Positions 1-8,387 of a stretch of 58,695 bases of DNA are shown here, one piece after another. The stretch's first letter is position 1. Every line of letters starts with the position of its first letter. The DNA is from an uncultured Ruminiclostridium sp. (lineage in GTDB: Bacteria; Bacillota; Clostridia; Oscillospirales; Ruminococcaceae): positions 1 through 58,695 of the forward strand of contig CATLBH010000014.1 of NCBI GenBank assembly GCA_949878745.1, written 5' to 3'. The position numbers and the translations under genes are program-made. The notes under the pieces are model-generated. The model saw only the letters and a program-made list of their open reading frames with translations, made no database searches and had not been told where the DNA came from.

Positions 1-8
1 GAATTTTT

Positions 9-506
9 ATGAACTATGCCCGCAAACAGTGGGTGGACGAGGCGGTGCAATACCCGGACAGGTTCGCGATGCAGACCCTCTCCGGCGGTATGGTGAACCT
101 CACCCCGTCACCCGGCACGGTTGACACCGTGGGAACGCCGCAAAGCGCGGTGAACTTTAACCACCTCGAATGCGGCGTACTTGACGCGCAGACCGCCGCA
201 TCGCTGATCGCTATCGACCTGCAAATGCTCAAGGACGCACAGGGCGTGGTGGAAGTCGGCACAGTCACGCTGACAAATACAAAGAGCCTGCCGTTCAACA
301 ATTCCCGTGCGACTATCGCTTTGAAAAAGCCCCGCCGGTCGTTGGACTATAACGTTGAAATTATCGAGGCGGCCGCCTCCGACGCAAAGCCCATCGGTGA
401 CATTGTGGCGAACGGAAAGCAGTTGAACGGGTTCGCCCTGTCGTACAGCGGCAGCGCGGCAAGCGTAACCATTAAATACAAAGTAACAGGAGGTATTTCG
501 GTATGA
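9..506 (+). CDS. Phage structural protein (165 aa), probable tail or host-contact component
   Basis: First gene of the prophage tail-end module; it opens with MNYARKQWVDEAVQYPDRF. There is no signal peptide or membrane segment. The protein is a mix of short beta-rich stretches, as in small phage structural or tail-fibre-associated proteins, but I cannot name a family. It overlaps the next gene by 4 bp (ATGA), so the two are translationally coupled, and it lies just upstream of the DGR target protein. In DGR-bearing phages that target sits with tail genes, and this context is the main reason for the call. The ribosome site lies at the window edge and cannot be judged. Confidence 0.6.
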   Translation: MNYARKQWVDEAVQYPDRFAMQTLSGGMVNLTPSPGTVDTVGTPQSAVNFNHLECGVLDAQTAASLIAIDLQMLKDAQGVVEVGTVTLTNTKSLPFNNSRATIALKKPRRSLDYNVEIIEAAASDAKPIGDIVANGKQLNGFALSYSGSAASVTIKYKVTGGISV

Positions 507-898
507 TAGTTATTGAAAAGAACGAGGGCGAAAAAATCCCCTACGCCCAAAACGGAACAGTCATCAGCTTTGCGGATGGCAGGCTTTCCCTTGACTGCGC
601 CCTTTATCAAAAGGACTGGGGCGTACATTTGGATGTATGCGAAAACACGGACGGCAACCTTGTAATGGGAACGGAAAGCGGGCAGAAATACGTCGCACAG
701 TTGGATATTCCCGCGCGCGAGTATCTTTATCCCGAACCCGCCGAAACCTCGCCCATCATCCCCGCAGACCTTGACGACGAGGAAACGGAAACGGAAACAG
801 CGACGGCCGAACCCGAACACACGGAAACAGAGCCGCCCGTACCCCTGCCGCTTGATATGGAAAAAGTCACCCTGTCGCTTTGGGCGATCGGTGTGTAA
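503..898 (+). CDS. Small phage protein with acidic Thr/Glu/Pro-rich linker (131 aa)
   Basis: The start overlaps the preceding stop in an ATGA and has a good AGGAGG about 8 bases upstream. Residues 1-80 form a compact, probably beta-rich domain. Residues 90-120 are a Glu/Thr/Pro linker (repeated ETET and TEPE words) followed by a short hydrophobic tail. No family is recognised. Its position between a structural protein and the DGR variable protein suggests a tail or baseplate accessory; that role is inferred from context only. Confidence 0.5.
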   Translation: MIVIEKNEGEKIPYAQNGTVISFADGRLSLDCALYQKDWGVHLDVCENTDGNLVMGTESGQKYVAQLDIPAREYLYPEPAETSPIIPADLDDEETETETATAEPEHTETEPPVPLPLDMEKVTLSLWAIGV

Positions 899-916
899 GA
901 GAAAGGAGCATAAACA

Positions 917-1933
917 ATGCCTAATTATGATTTAACGAACCTTGCTTTGCAAATTGCCGCACCTAACAACGTACTTATGTACGACGACCTCGGCGATCCG
1001 TCCGTAATGGTGCGCATTCCGAAATTTAAGATCGGGGACGTTATCGAGGGCGGCGGCGACGGTACGCACCCCGCTTTTATCGTCAACGGCAAAGAGTTGG
1101 ACTGCATTTATATAAGCAAGTATCAGAATGTTGTAAACAACGGCAGGGCGTACAGCTTGCCGATGCAAGACCCCGCCGCGCTGCTGAATTTCGATCAGGC
1201 GTGGCAGTATTGCAAGCAAAAAGGCCCCGGTTGGCATTTAATGACTAACGCAGAGTGGGCGGCGGTCGCTCTTTGGTGCAAGAAAAACGGTTTTATGCCG
1301 AAAGGTAATAACAGTTACGGAAAGGACAGCACCGAGGGTGCGCTGCCGCAGAGAGCGCAGGGTTCTTACTACGATGCTAACGGACGAATTTTGCGCACGG
1401 CAACCGGCAGCGGTCCCGCCTCTTGGTATCACGACAACACCGCCGCGGGCATTGCCGATCTGAACGGTAATGTATGGGAGTGGAACGGCGGTCTGCGCTT
1501 AAACGACGGGGAAATTCAGATCATCCCTAACAACGACGCCGCAGACTGGAACAACCCGCTCACCCCGACAAGCACCCTTTGGAGGGCGATCAAGCCCGAC
1601 GGCACACTTGTTGCGCCCGGCACGGCGGGGACGCTGAAATGGGCTACAAACTGGAGCAATACAAAATTTGCAAGTATTGTTACCACACCCGCCGCAACGG
1701 GCGCGGGCATTACCCTGTTGGAGTCCCTCGGCTTAATGCCTCATACGGGTGCAACCTCTGCCGACTACGGCGACGATGCGGTGTGGGCTAATATCGCGGG
1801 CGAAAGATTACCGATCCGTGGTGGCCACTGGCGCGATGCCGCATCTGCGGGTGTGTTCGCGTTGTCCCTCCCTTATGCGCGGTCGTCCGTCTCCCCGTCC
1901 CTCGGTTTCCGCGCCGCGTTTTGTCCCCTGTAA
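917..1933 (+). CDS. DGR-type variable protein with FGE-sulfatase/C-type-lectin fold (338 aa)
   Basis: Looks like the target (variable) protein of a diversity-generating retroelement, the receptor-binding type in phages. The N-terminal 100 residues are an adaptor. From about residue 110 the formylglycine-generating-enzyme-like fold is visible (WHLMTNAEWAAVALWCKKNG, then DLNGNVWEWNGGLRL). The C-terminus, IRGGHWRDAASAGVFAL...ARSS...LGFRAAF, matches the known DGR variable-region pattern RGGxWxxxxxAGVFALxLxxARS...GFRAA. Residues that are usually Asn in a template are replaced by His, Arg, Asp, Ser, Pro and Tyr, consistent with past A-to-N mutagenesis. Preceded by GAAAGGAG. The start at 917 is well supported. 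Confidence 0.85.
   Translation: MPNYDLTNLALQIAAPNNVLMYDDLGDPSVMVRIPKFKIGDVIEGGGDGTHPAFIVNGKELDCIYISKYQNVVNNGRAYSLPMQDPAALLNFDQAWQYCKQKGPGWHLMTNAEWAAVALWCKKNGFMPKGNNSYGKDSTEGALPQRAQGSYYDANGRILRTATGSGPASWYHDNTAAGIADLNGNVWEWNGGLRLNDGEIQIIPNNDAADWNNPLTPTSTLWRAIKPDGTLVAPGTAGTLKWATNWSNTKFASIVTTPAATGAGITLLESLGLMPHTGATSADYGDDAVWANIAGERLPIRGGHWRDAASAGVFALSLPYARSSVSPSLGFRAAFCPL
1815..1930 (+). other. DGR variable region (VR) at the 3' end of the target gene
   Basis: The last ~115 bases of the variable protein gene. Codons at the diversified positions are CAC, CGC, GAT, TCT, TCC, CCT, TAT, TCC, TCC, CCG and TCC. Nearly all end in C or T, as expected if each arose from an AAC/AAT template codon changed only at adenines. 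The interspersed fixed codons encode GG.W, AGVFAL, AR and GFRAA. Immediately downstream is a run of ACTTG words (1932-1950) that could be part of the IMH-like recognition sequence. The exact VR edges need the template repeat, which I did not find here. Confidence 0.75.
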
Positions 1934-1950
1934 CTTGAAACTTGGAACTT

Positions 1951-1982
1951 GACCCACACCCGCCGAAAGGCGGGTGTGGGTC
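1951..1982 (+). other. DGR target-recognition hairpin (14-bp stem, GAAA loop)
   Basis: Perfect inverted repeat: GACCCACACCCGCC, loop GAAA, then the exact complement. It starts 17 bases after the stop codon of the variable protein gene. Known DGR targets carry a hairpin/cruciform with a GRNA tetraloop just downstream of the VR that is needed for efficient homing, so position and loop both fit. It is not followed by a T-run, so it is a poor intrinsic terminator. Confidence 0.75.
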
Positions 1983-2002
1983 TTAATAAAGGAGAAGCAG
2001 CC

Positions 2003-2317
2003 GTGAGCGATTACGGGAAATTAACCATACTTACGAAACTTCACGATATGGCAAAATACGCCTACCCTGCGTTGGCGCAGTTTCCGAAAAGTGAAAAGTT
2101 TGCGATCGTCGTCGATATTAAACGGTGTATGGATGCCGCTATAGATTACACGCAGTATTCGACACTCGCAATGCTTGTCGGTGCGCCGACGGCTACGGCG
2201 ATCGGGTTCTATGCGTGGAAAGCAAAAGCGGAAAACGTTATAAAAATCAAGAACGAAAACCCGGAGGCAACAAAGGATGTACCTATTGATTTAAACAACA
2301 TAAGCGGCACAAGTTAG
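2003..2317 (+). CDS. Chimeric small protein: Avd-like N-terminus joined to a phage membrane-protein C-terminus (104 aa)
   Basis: Starts at GTG 2003 behind AAAGGAG. Residues 1-50 (LTKLHDMAKYAYPALAQFPK, then SEKF...DIKRCMDAAID) match my recollection of the first two helices of Avd, the four-helix-bundle partner of DGR reverse transcriptases. The remaining half is unlike Avd: a hydrophobic stretch (LAMLVGAPTATAIGFYAW) followed by a charged tail, as in small phage membrane proteins found ahead of endolysins. Avd proteins are usually 110-130 aa and followed by the template repeat and reverse transcriptase. Here the endolysin starts 13 bp later. I infer a deletion that fused avd to a downstream gene. 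It might instead be an unrelated small phage protein. Confidence 0.6.
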   Translation: MSDYGKLTILTKLHDMAKYAYPALAQFPKSEKFAIVVDIKRCMDAAIDYTQYSTLAMLVGAPTATAIGFYAWKAKAENVIKIKNENPEATKDVPIDLNNISGTS

Positions 2318-2330
2318 GAGGGCTGTAACT

Positions 2331-3893
2331 ATGGAAATAAAAGGCGTTGACCTTTCATATTGTCAGAGCGGCATTGACTATAACAAACTAAAAGCGGACG
2401 GCGTGAAATTCGCCATCATTCGCGCGGGCTTTTCCGAAACCGAGGACAAGCTGCTGAAAACGCATATTGACGGGTTGCGAAAGGTCGGCATCCCTTTTGG
2501 CTTATACTGGTATTCGTATGCTTACAGTATGGCAGAGGCTCAAAAGGAGGCGGATGCCTGCGTAGCGGTAATAAAAAAGTATCAGCTGCAAACCGAATTG
2601 TCGTACCCCGTATTTTACGATATTGAGGAAAGCAAGCACCTCAAGGTCGGTAAAATGGCACTTACCAATATGGCCGACGAGTTCAAGGTAAGACTGAACC
2701 GTGCGGGGATTTTCACCGGCTTGTATGTCAATCCAAACTTTATGGAAAACGCTCTCGACAAAGATCGTGTAATGCGTATTCACGATATATGGTTAGCACA
2801 CTGGACGGAGAACCCGGCGCAGAAATCCCGCTATAATTACGGGCAGAAAATGTGGCAGTGGGGCATCGGCAAAGTCGGGAAAATGGACGTTGACGACGAT
2901 CTGTGCTTTATCGACTACCCCGCGCGCATTAACGAGTGGCGCAGGGAGCGCGGCATCGTTTCGGCAGGTTCTCAACCCCAAAAGATCGTCAGCTTTACGC
3001 CCCGACTCACCGCCCCCGACACAACGGACAAACACTGGAGGCATACTTCAAAAGGCGGTTTAAACGAGTGCATACACATAAGCGGCGGCTCTTGTCTGCC
3101 AAACTGTGTGGGGTATGCGTGGGGGCGTTTTTATGAAATCATAGGCGAAAAGCCCGCATTAAGCAAGTGTAACGCCGAGATGTGGTACGGGAATACCGCA
3201 GACGGTTACAAGCGGTCAAGCACTCCCGCCCTCGGCGCAGTCGCCTGTTGGAGCAAAGGTAAAGTGGGCAACGGTGCGGACGGCGCAGGACACGTCGCGG
3301 TCGTGGAACGTATCGAAGCGAACGGCGACATCGTGACCTCAAACAGTGCCTACGGCGGCACACGCTTTTACACACAGACTTACAAGAAAAGCGCGGGTTA
3401 TAACTTTGGTGCGTATAAGTTTCAGGGCTTTATTTTGCCGCCCGTTCAGATTAAGGACGCCGCACCCGCAACGACAAGCAAGCCCGCCGCATCCACGGCG
3501 TTTAAGGTCGGCGATGTCGTTGACTTTACAGGCAGCACCCACTATGCCTCAAGCACCGGGACACGCGGAACAGCGGCAAAGCCCGGCAGGGCGAAAGTAA
3601 CGATCGTCGCGGCGGGCGCGGCTCACCCGTACCACCTGATAAACGACGGCAGCGGCTCAACCGTGTACGGGTGGGTCAATGCCTCGGACGTTGCCGCGTC
3701 GGGCGGTAATATCAAGGCAGGCAGTACGGTAATGCTCCGCAAAGGCGCAAAGGACTACAACGGCGGCAGCCTCGCATCGTTCGTGTATACCCGCCCGCAT
3801 ATCGTAAGCGAACTCAAGGGCGACCGTGCGGTCATCACGTTTGGCGGTGTAGTCGTTGCCGCAGTAAAAACAAGCGACTTGACTTTAGCATAG
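2331..3893 (+). CDS. Phage endolysin: GH25 muramidase + CHAP + SH3-like domains (520 aa)
   Basis: Peptidoglycan hydrolase for host lysis. Residues 1-200 are a GH25 (Chalaropsis-type) lysozyme: GVDLSYCQSGIDYNKL start, FAIIRAGFS strand, and the catalytic DxE in YPVFYDIEES. Residues ~235-370 resemble a CHAP amidase/endopeptidase, with the Cys in LPNCVGYAWGRF and the His in GAGHVAVVERI. Residues ~395-450 and 455-520 look like SH3-type wall-binding repeats (FKVGDVVDFTG, GWVNASDV). It is preceded by GGAGGG and followed 10 bp later by the holin. No signal peptide is seen, so release needs the holin. Family assignment is firm; the number of binding repeats is less so. Confidence 0.88.
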   Translation: MEIKGVDLSYCQSGIDYNKLKADGVKFAIIRAGFSETEDKLLKTHIDGLRKVGIPFGLYWYSYAYSMAEAQKEADACVAVIKKYQLQTELSYPVFYDIEESKHLKVGKMALTNMADEFKVRLNRAGIFTGLYVNPNFMENALDKDRVMRIHDIWLAHWTENPAQKSRYNYGQKMWQWGIGKVGKMDVDDDLCFIDYPARINEWRRERGIVSAGSQPQKIVSFTPRLTAPDTTDKHWRHTSKGGLNECIHISGGSCLPNCVGYAWGRFYEIIGEKPALSKCNAEMWYGNTADGYKRSSTPALGAVACWSKGKVGNGADGAGHVAVVERIEANGDIVTSNSAYGGTRFYTQTYKKSAGYNFGAYKFQGFILPPVQIKDAAPATTSKPAASTAFKVGDVVDFTGSTHYASSTGTRGTAAKPGRAKVTIVAAGAAHPYHLINDGSGSTVYGWVNASDVAASGGNIKAGSTVMLRKGAKDYNGGSLASFVYTRPHIVSELKGDRAVITFGGVVVAAVKTSDLTLA

Positions 3894-3903
3894 GAGGCAC
3901 ACA

Positions 3904-4248
3904 ATGGATATTTTGAACTTTTTACTTGCAAACTGGAACAGCGTTCTCGTCGTCCTGCTGTTTGCGGCGGTGCTTATCATTCTGATCGCAAAAAAGCAGT
4001 ACGCCATCCTTGATAAAATCGTTTTTTCACTCGTCACCGAAGCCGAGAAGAAATACGGCGGCGGCACGGGTGCGGCGAAATTGGCGGCGGTCATTGAGCA
4101 GCTATACCCCAAAATCCCGGCAGTGATCCGGCTGTTCATTTCGGCAGCACAGATTGAAAAGCTGATCGAGCGCGTCCTTTCCGATGCAAAGGAACGGTGG
4201 GAAAAGAACCCGAAGCTCTCCGCATATATCACCGACACACAAAAGTAA
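3904..4248 (+). CDS. Phage holin, LLH-like (114 aa)
   Basis: Forms the membrane lesion that releases the endolysin. One strong N-terminal transmembrane segment (VLVVLLFAAVLIILIA, about residues 14-32) is followed by a long charged, mostly helical cytoplasmic part. That is the topology of the LL-H type holins found in Clostridia prophages. The sequence AEKKYGGGTGAAKLAAVIEQ is typical of that group. RBS GGAGG lies 8 bases upstream, 10 bp after the endolysin stop. It is the last prophage gene before the tRNA. Confidence 0.75.
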   Translation: MDILNFLLANWNSVLVVLLFAAVLIILIAKKQYAILDKIVFSLVTEAEKKYGGGTGAAKLAAVIEQLYPKIPAVIRLFISAAQIEKLIERVLSDAKERWEKNPKLSAYITDTQK

Positions 4249-4255
4249 TATAACA

Positions 4256-4292
4256 CAAAAAGTCCGCCTCGGTCGTCCGAAGCGGGCTTTTT
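4256..4292 (+). terminator. Intrinsic terminator after the prophage lysis genes
   Basis: Imperfect inverted repeat AAAAAGTCCGC ... GCGGGCTTTTT followed by TTGTTTT. It starts 8 bases after the holin stop. Confidence 0.65.
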
Positions 4293-4382
4293 GTTTTACC
4301 TTGTTTTCGCAAATCTGAACACCACGGCAACTGCTTTTTTGAAGAAATACAACTGCATCGGGTGGTTCAATTTTGCGCCGTT

Positions 4383-4469
4383 TGGTGCCGGCAGTGGGAC
4401 TTGAACCCACACGGTATCGCTACCACCGGATTTTGAGTCCGGCACGTCTGCCAATTCCATCATGCCGGC
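4383..4469 (-). tRNA. tRNA-Leu (anticodon CAA)
   Basis: On the minus strand the acceptor arms GCCGGCA/TGCCGGC pair and the CCA end is encoded (4383-4385). The anticodon stem CCGGA/TCCGG holds a 7-base loop CTCAAAA with anticodon CAA at 4435-4433. The T-arm contains GGGTTCAAGTCCC, and a long variable arm marks a class II tRNA. Its 3' end faces the prophage, so this gene is a natural candidate attachment site for it. Confidence 0.95.
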
Positions 4470-4615
4470 GAAGGAATTGAGGGAATTGCTTCCCAATAAT
4501 AGTATATCATTTTTCTAACGCGATAATAGTATATCATTTTTTTTTGGGTTTGTCAAGTTTCTCGCAAAATTCTTCAAAATTTTTTACAAAATTTCGGGTT
4601 TTGTACAAGAAGCCC

Positions 4616-4644
4616 TTGACATTTTGTTAAAAATGCCGTAAAAT
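4616..4644 (+). promoter_or_regulatory. Sigma-A promoter of rny
   Basis: TTGACA (4616-4621), 17-base spacer, TAAAAT (4639-4644). It implies a leader of roughly 315 nt before the rny start. In that leader GTTCCGCGG and CCGCGGAAC (about 4775-4810) can pair, so a structured leader is possible. Just upstream, at about 4500-4545, the 17-mer AATAGTATATCATTTTT occurs twice in direct orientation. Confidence 0.75.
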
Positions 4645-4964
4645 TATATATGTGAAATAAGGTGGCGATTTAAGCCGTTTATTTTACATACAGTTTTTTA
4701 TTTTTTATTCACGCTTTATGCGTTTTAGGTTACATATAATCCCACTTTTACAAGTCAATTCGGCGTTCCCGCCGTGTTCCGCGGCGGTTTGCTTTTTATA
4801 CCGCGGAACGGAAACGTTTGCTTTTCCGAGAGTGCGCCGTTTTTATAAAATCGGAGCTTCCGACTTATAAATCATTTACCTTGTTTCATTTGCTTTGCCT
4901 TTGAACCTTGGTTTATGGGATTTTTTCACGTAACCGGGATTATTTAAAAAGGAGGATAAAGCAT

Positions 4965-6560
4965 TTGGATCTTTGGTTGGCAATAGTTCTCATTGTCGCC
5001 GCACTGGTCATAGGAGCGGCAGGCGGCTTTGCGGTGTACCGCAAGGTGCTTGACGCCAAAAAGAAGCAGGACGAAGCGACAATCGAGTCAGCGGAAAAGG
5101 AAGCGGCGAGAATAGTGTCCGAAGCGAAGGAAAAGGCGGCCACCGCTAAGAAAACCGCCCTTCTGGAAGCGAAAGAGGAAAGCTATAAGCTGAGAGAGAA
5201 CGCGGAAAAGGAAATTCAGAAACAGCGTAGTGACGCCGAAAGAGAATTAAAGGAGCGCAGGGCGGAGGTTACTAAGTCGGAACGCAGGCTGCTCCAGAAA
5301 GAAGAAAATTTAGACCGTAAAACGGACAAAATCGAAAGGCTGGAGGAAAGCCTTACATCGCGCAACGAAAACGCGAAAAAGAAGTTGGCGGAGGCGGAGG
5401 CGCTGAGGGAGGAGCAGCAGGCAAAGCTTCAGGAAATCAGCGGCTATACCTCAGAACAGGCAAAGGAACTGCTTTTGTCGCAGCTTGACAGTGAGCTTAC
5501 CCACGAAAAGGCGGTAAAGGTTCTGGCGTATCAGCAGCAGCTGAAGGACGACTGTGACGATAAGGCGCGTTCCATGATAGCGCTGGCCATATCGAGACTC
5601 GCCTCGGAGACCGTATCGGAAATGACGGTATCGGTTGTGCCTTTGCCCAACGACGAGATGAAGGGAAGAATAATCGGCCGCGAGGGGCGCAATATACGCA
5701 CTCTCGAGCAGCTGACGGGCGTTGACCTCATAATAGACGATACCCCCGAAGCGATAACCCTTTCCAGCCACGATAAGGTGCGCAGAGAGATCGCGAGAAT
5801 TTCCCTTGAAAGACTTATCCAGGACGGCAGAATCCATCCCACCCGTATCGAGGAAATGGTGGAAAAGGCAAAGCGCGAGGTGGAGCAGAAGATAAAGAGA
5901 GAGGGCGAACACGCCTGTCTCGAAACCAACGTCAACGGCCTGAGCCCCGAGCTGGTAAAGCTTCTCGGACGGCTGCACTTCAGAACCTCCTACAGCCAGA
6001 ACGTGCTTATACATTCCATAGAGGTGGCGCACCTGGCGGGTATTATGGCTAGCGAGCTTGGGGTTGACGCGGCTCTCGCGAGACGCGCGGGGCTTCTGCA
6101 CGATATAGGCAAGGCGCTTACCCATGAGATTGAGGGAAGCCACGTGGCCATCGGCGTGGAGGTATGTAAGAAATACAAAGAGAATCCCGAGGTTGTTCAC
6201 GCTGTGGAGGCTCATCACGGCGACGTGGAATGTCGGACGGTGATCGCGGCTCTCGTTCAGGCGGCCGACGCCATAAGCGCGGCAAGGCCGGCGGCGAGAA
6301 GCGAGAATTACGAAAGCTATATCAAGAGATTACAGAAGCTTGAGGAAATATGCACCGATTACGAGGGCGTGGATAAATCCTACGCCATTCAGGCAGGCAG
6401 AGAGGTAAGAATCCTTATCAAGCCCGAAATTGTCAACGACGAGGAGATGACCCTGCTGGCCAGAAGCATTGCTCAAAGGATCGAGCAGGAGGTCGACTAT
6501 CCCGGACAGATAAAGATCAACCTGATAAGAGAATCCCGTACCGTTGATTATGCAAAATAA
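4965..6560 (+). CDS. rny: Ribonuclease Y (531 aa)
   Basis: Membrane-anchored endoribonuclease that starts mRNA turnover. Order of domains: N-terminal transmembrane segment ([20 protein letters not shown]), long charged coiled coil to about residue 200, KH domain with [14 protein letters not shown] domain with GLLHDIGKA, and a conserved C-terminal region. I chose TTG at 4965, 9 bases after AAAGGAGG, because it gives the usual short tail before the membrane helix. An upstream ATG at 4908 would add 19 residues without a ribosome site. Length is normal for the family. It is transcribed alone and ends at a strong two-way terminator. Confidence 0.93.
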   Translation: MDLWLAIVLIVAALVIGAAGGFAVYRKVLDAKKKQDEATIESAEKEAARIVSEAKEKAATAKKTALLEAKEESYKLRENAEKEIQKQRSDAERELKERRAEVTKSERRLLQKEENLDRKTDKIERLEESLTSRNENAKKKLAEAEALREEQQAKLQEISGYTSEQAKELLLSQLDSELTHEKAVKVLAYQQQLKDDCDDKARSMIALAISRLASETVSEMTVSVVPLPNDEMKGRIIGREGRNIRTLEQLTGVDLIIDDTPEAITLSSHDKVRREIARISLERLIQDGRIHPTRIEEMVEKAKREVEQKIKREGEHACLETNVNGLSPELVKLLGRLHFRTSYSQNVLIHSIEVAHLAGIMASELGVDAALARRAGLLHDIGKALTHEIEGSHVAIGVEVCKKYKENPEVVHAVEAHHGDVECRTVIAALVQAADAISAARPAARSENYESYIKRLQKLEEICTDYEGVDKSYAIQAGREVRILIKPEIVNDEEMTLLARSIAQRIEQEVDYPGQIKINLIRESRTVDYAK

Positions 6561-6570
6561 ACAATATATA

Positions 6571-6610
6571 ACAAAACAGCGTTTCAGAAAATACCGAAAC
6601 GCTGTTTTGT
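6571..6610. terminator. Two-way terminator between rny and gltA
   Basis: Stem ACAAAACAGCGTTTC / GAAACGCTGTTTTGT with A- and T-runs on the two sides, between two convergent genes. Confidence 0.9.
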
Positions 6611-6619
6611 TATGTCGTA

Positions 6620-7990
6620 TTATGCTCTGTCACAAAGTCTTACGTATTCTTTCTCGTCGCTGATGCTCTTATAAGCCGGTCTTATGATCTTTCCGGCGTT
6701 AATAAGCTCTTCCATTCGGTGGGCGCTCCACCCGCTGATTCTGGACACCGCGAAAATAGGCGTGTATAGCTCCAGCGGCAAGCCCAGCATACTGTAAGCG
6801 AATCCGCTGTAAAAGTCAACGTTGGGGCTTACGCCCTTGTATATTTTTTTTCTTGCGTATATTATTTTGGGGGCAAGCTCAGCTATCTTGGCGTAAAGGC
6901 CGTATTCCTCCTCAAGGCCTTTTTCCTTTGAAAGCTGTTCCACATACCCTCTGAACACTTCGGCACGGGGGTCAGAAATGGAGTATACGGCGTGACCCAT
7001 ACCGTAAATAAGCCCCGCGTTGTCAAAAGCCCTTTTATTCAGCAGCGCTTCAAGATAGGCGCTTATTTCGTCGTCGTCCTTCCAGTCCTTTACACACTTT
7101 TTAAGATCCTCGAACATTTTCATTACCTTGAGATTGGCGCCGCCGTGTTTGGGGCCTTTAAGGGAGCATAACGCCGCGGCTATCGCGGAATATGTATCGG
7201 TGCCCGAACTGGTGACTACGTGAGTGGTGAAGGTGGAGTTGTTTCCTCCGCCATGCTCCGCGTGAAGTACCAAAGCTATGTCCAACACGTGTGCTTCAAG
7301 CTCCGTATATTTGCTGTCCGGGCGCAGAAGGTGAAGAATGTTTTCCGCCGTGGACAGTGAGGTGTTGGGCTGATGTATGAACAGGCTCTGTTTTTCTATG
7401 TAAAAATTGTACGCCTGATATCCGTAAACCGAAAGCATGGGAAACAGGGCTATAAGCTTAAGACACTGTCTAAGAACGTTGGGGAGGCTCGTATCGTTGG
7501 CGTTGTCGTCATAGCTGTGAAGGGTCAGTACGCTTCTGGCGAGACTGTTCATCATATCGTCGCTGGGTCCCTTCATTATAACATCCCTTATAAAATTGGT
7601 GGGGAGGGTCATAAGCTCGTTAAGAACATTCTTAAAGCTTTTAAGCTCCGCCTCGGTGGGCAGTGCTCCGAAAATAAGAAGATAGCTCACCTCTTCGAAG
7701 CCGAATCGCTTTTCGGCGATAAAGCCCTTTATAATATCCTTTATGTCGATTCCCCGATAAAAAAGCCGCCCTTCACAGGGAACCGAAGCGCCGTCAACGG
7801 TTTTTGACGCTCTTATTTCGGATATATCGGTAAGACCAGTAAGCACACCCTTTCCGTTCAGGTCTCTCAACCCTCTTTTAACCTCGTATTTTCCGTAAAG
7901 CGACGGGTCGATCTGCCCGTTGCTGACACAAACGTCGGTGAGCCTTTCGATCTCCGGCTGTACACGATCCGCGTTGTAGCTGCAATTCAT
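6620..7990 (-). CDS. gltA: Citrate synthase (456 aa)
   Basis: Condenses oxaloacetate and acetyl-CoA to citrate. The whole family pattern is present: RGLRDLNGKGVLTGLTDIS near the N-terminus, GRLFYRGIDIKDII, LHAEHGGGNNSTFTTHVVTS with the active-site His, GPKHGGANLKVM, and GLIYGMGHAVYSISDPRA with the second His. It is longer at the N-terminus than classical enzymes, like other clostridial members. It is transcribed alone from a strong promoter about 180 bases upstream. No other TCA-cycle genes adjoin, so it probably serves glutamate synthesis; that role is inference. Confidence 0.93.
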   Translation of the reverse strand: MNCSYNADRVQPEIERLTDVCVSNGQIDPSLYGKYEVKRGLRDLNGKGVLTGLTDISEIRASKTVDGASVPCEGRLFYRGIDIKDIIKGFIAEKRFGFEEVSYLLIFGALPTEAELKSFKNVLNELMTLPTNFIRDVIMKGPSDDMMNSLARSVLTLHSYDDNANDTSLPNVLRQCLKLIALFPMLSVYGYQAYNFYIEKQSLFIHQPNTSLSTAENILHLLRPDSKYTELEAHVLDIALVLHAEHGGGNNSTFTTHVVTSSGTDTYSAIAAALCSLKGPKHGGANLKVMKMFEDLKKCVKDWKDDDEISAYLEALLNKRAFDNAGLIYGMGHAVYSISDPRAEVFRGYVEQLSKEKGLEEEYGLYAKIAELAPKIIYARKKIYKGVSPNVDFYSGFAYSMLGLPLELYTPIFAVSRISGWSAHRMEELINAGKIIRPAYKSISDEKEYVRLCDRA

Positions 7991-8167
7991 AAAAATACCT
8001 TCCTTTCGTATTCCGCTTCTTTAAAAATCACCTTTTCTTCATCCGAATTACCACTTGAAAAGCAGCGCAATGATATTCATGAAGCCGTGTTATACCCGTT
8101 CCCTTTGGGAAACCTGTGAAAACAAGTTCCGGATTAGCGATGGGCAGTACTGTAATATTTCTTATAC

Positions 8168-8196
8168 AGTATAACATAATCTTTTGTTTTTGTCAA
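8168..8196 (-). promoter_or_regulatory. Sigma-A promoter of gltA with long leader
   Basis: On the minus strand TTGACA (8196-8191), 17-base spacer, TATACT (8173-8168). The predicted leader is ~170 nt and contains a small inverted repeat GTTTCCC/GGGAAC near 8100-8115. Nothing in it is recognisable as a known riboswitch. Confidence 0.8.
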
Positions 8197-8238
8197 AAAA
8201 TATAAGTGAAATTTAAGAAAAAAATTTATTTCATTAAA

Positions 8239-8301
8239 CAAAGAAAACGCAGTGGCTTTTCCGTGGTTGGCTTGACGGAAAGTCGCACTGCGTTATCTTT
8301 G
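8239..8301 (-). terminator. Terminator of the secreted protein gene at 8388-8801
   Basis: Long imperfect hairpin: CAAAGATAACGCAGTG and its near complement flank ACGGAAAG / CTTTTCCGT. On the minus strand it ends in a T-rich TTTTCTTTGTTT. Confidence 0.65.
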
Positions 8302-8387
8302 TGCTTTTTTACTGAAAGTTTTATTGAATATATATAAAACTCCGTTTGATTGGAGGATTTCCTCTTTGGAACCTTTGTTCCGTGACC

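Noticed and set aside
1951-1982. The GAAA hairpin as a simple transcription terminator
   Set aside because: It is followed by TTAATAAAGGAG rather than a T-run, and the next gene's ribosome site lies in it; position and loop fit the DGR recognition hairpin better.
5451-6218. 255-aa minus-strand ORF inside rny
   Set aside because: Antisense shadow of a high-confidence gene, with no family match.
7980-8170. Riboswitch in the gltA leader
   Set aside because: The leader is long, but I could match no known riboswitch core; only a small hairpin is visible.
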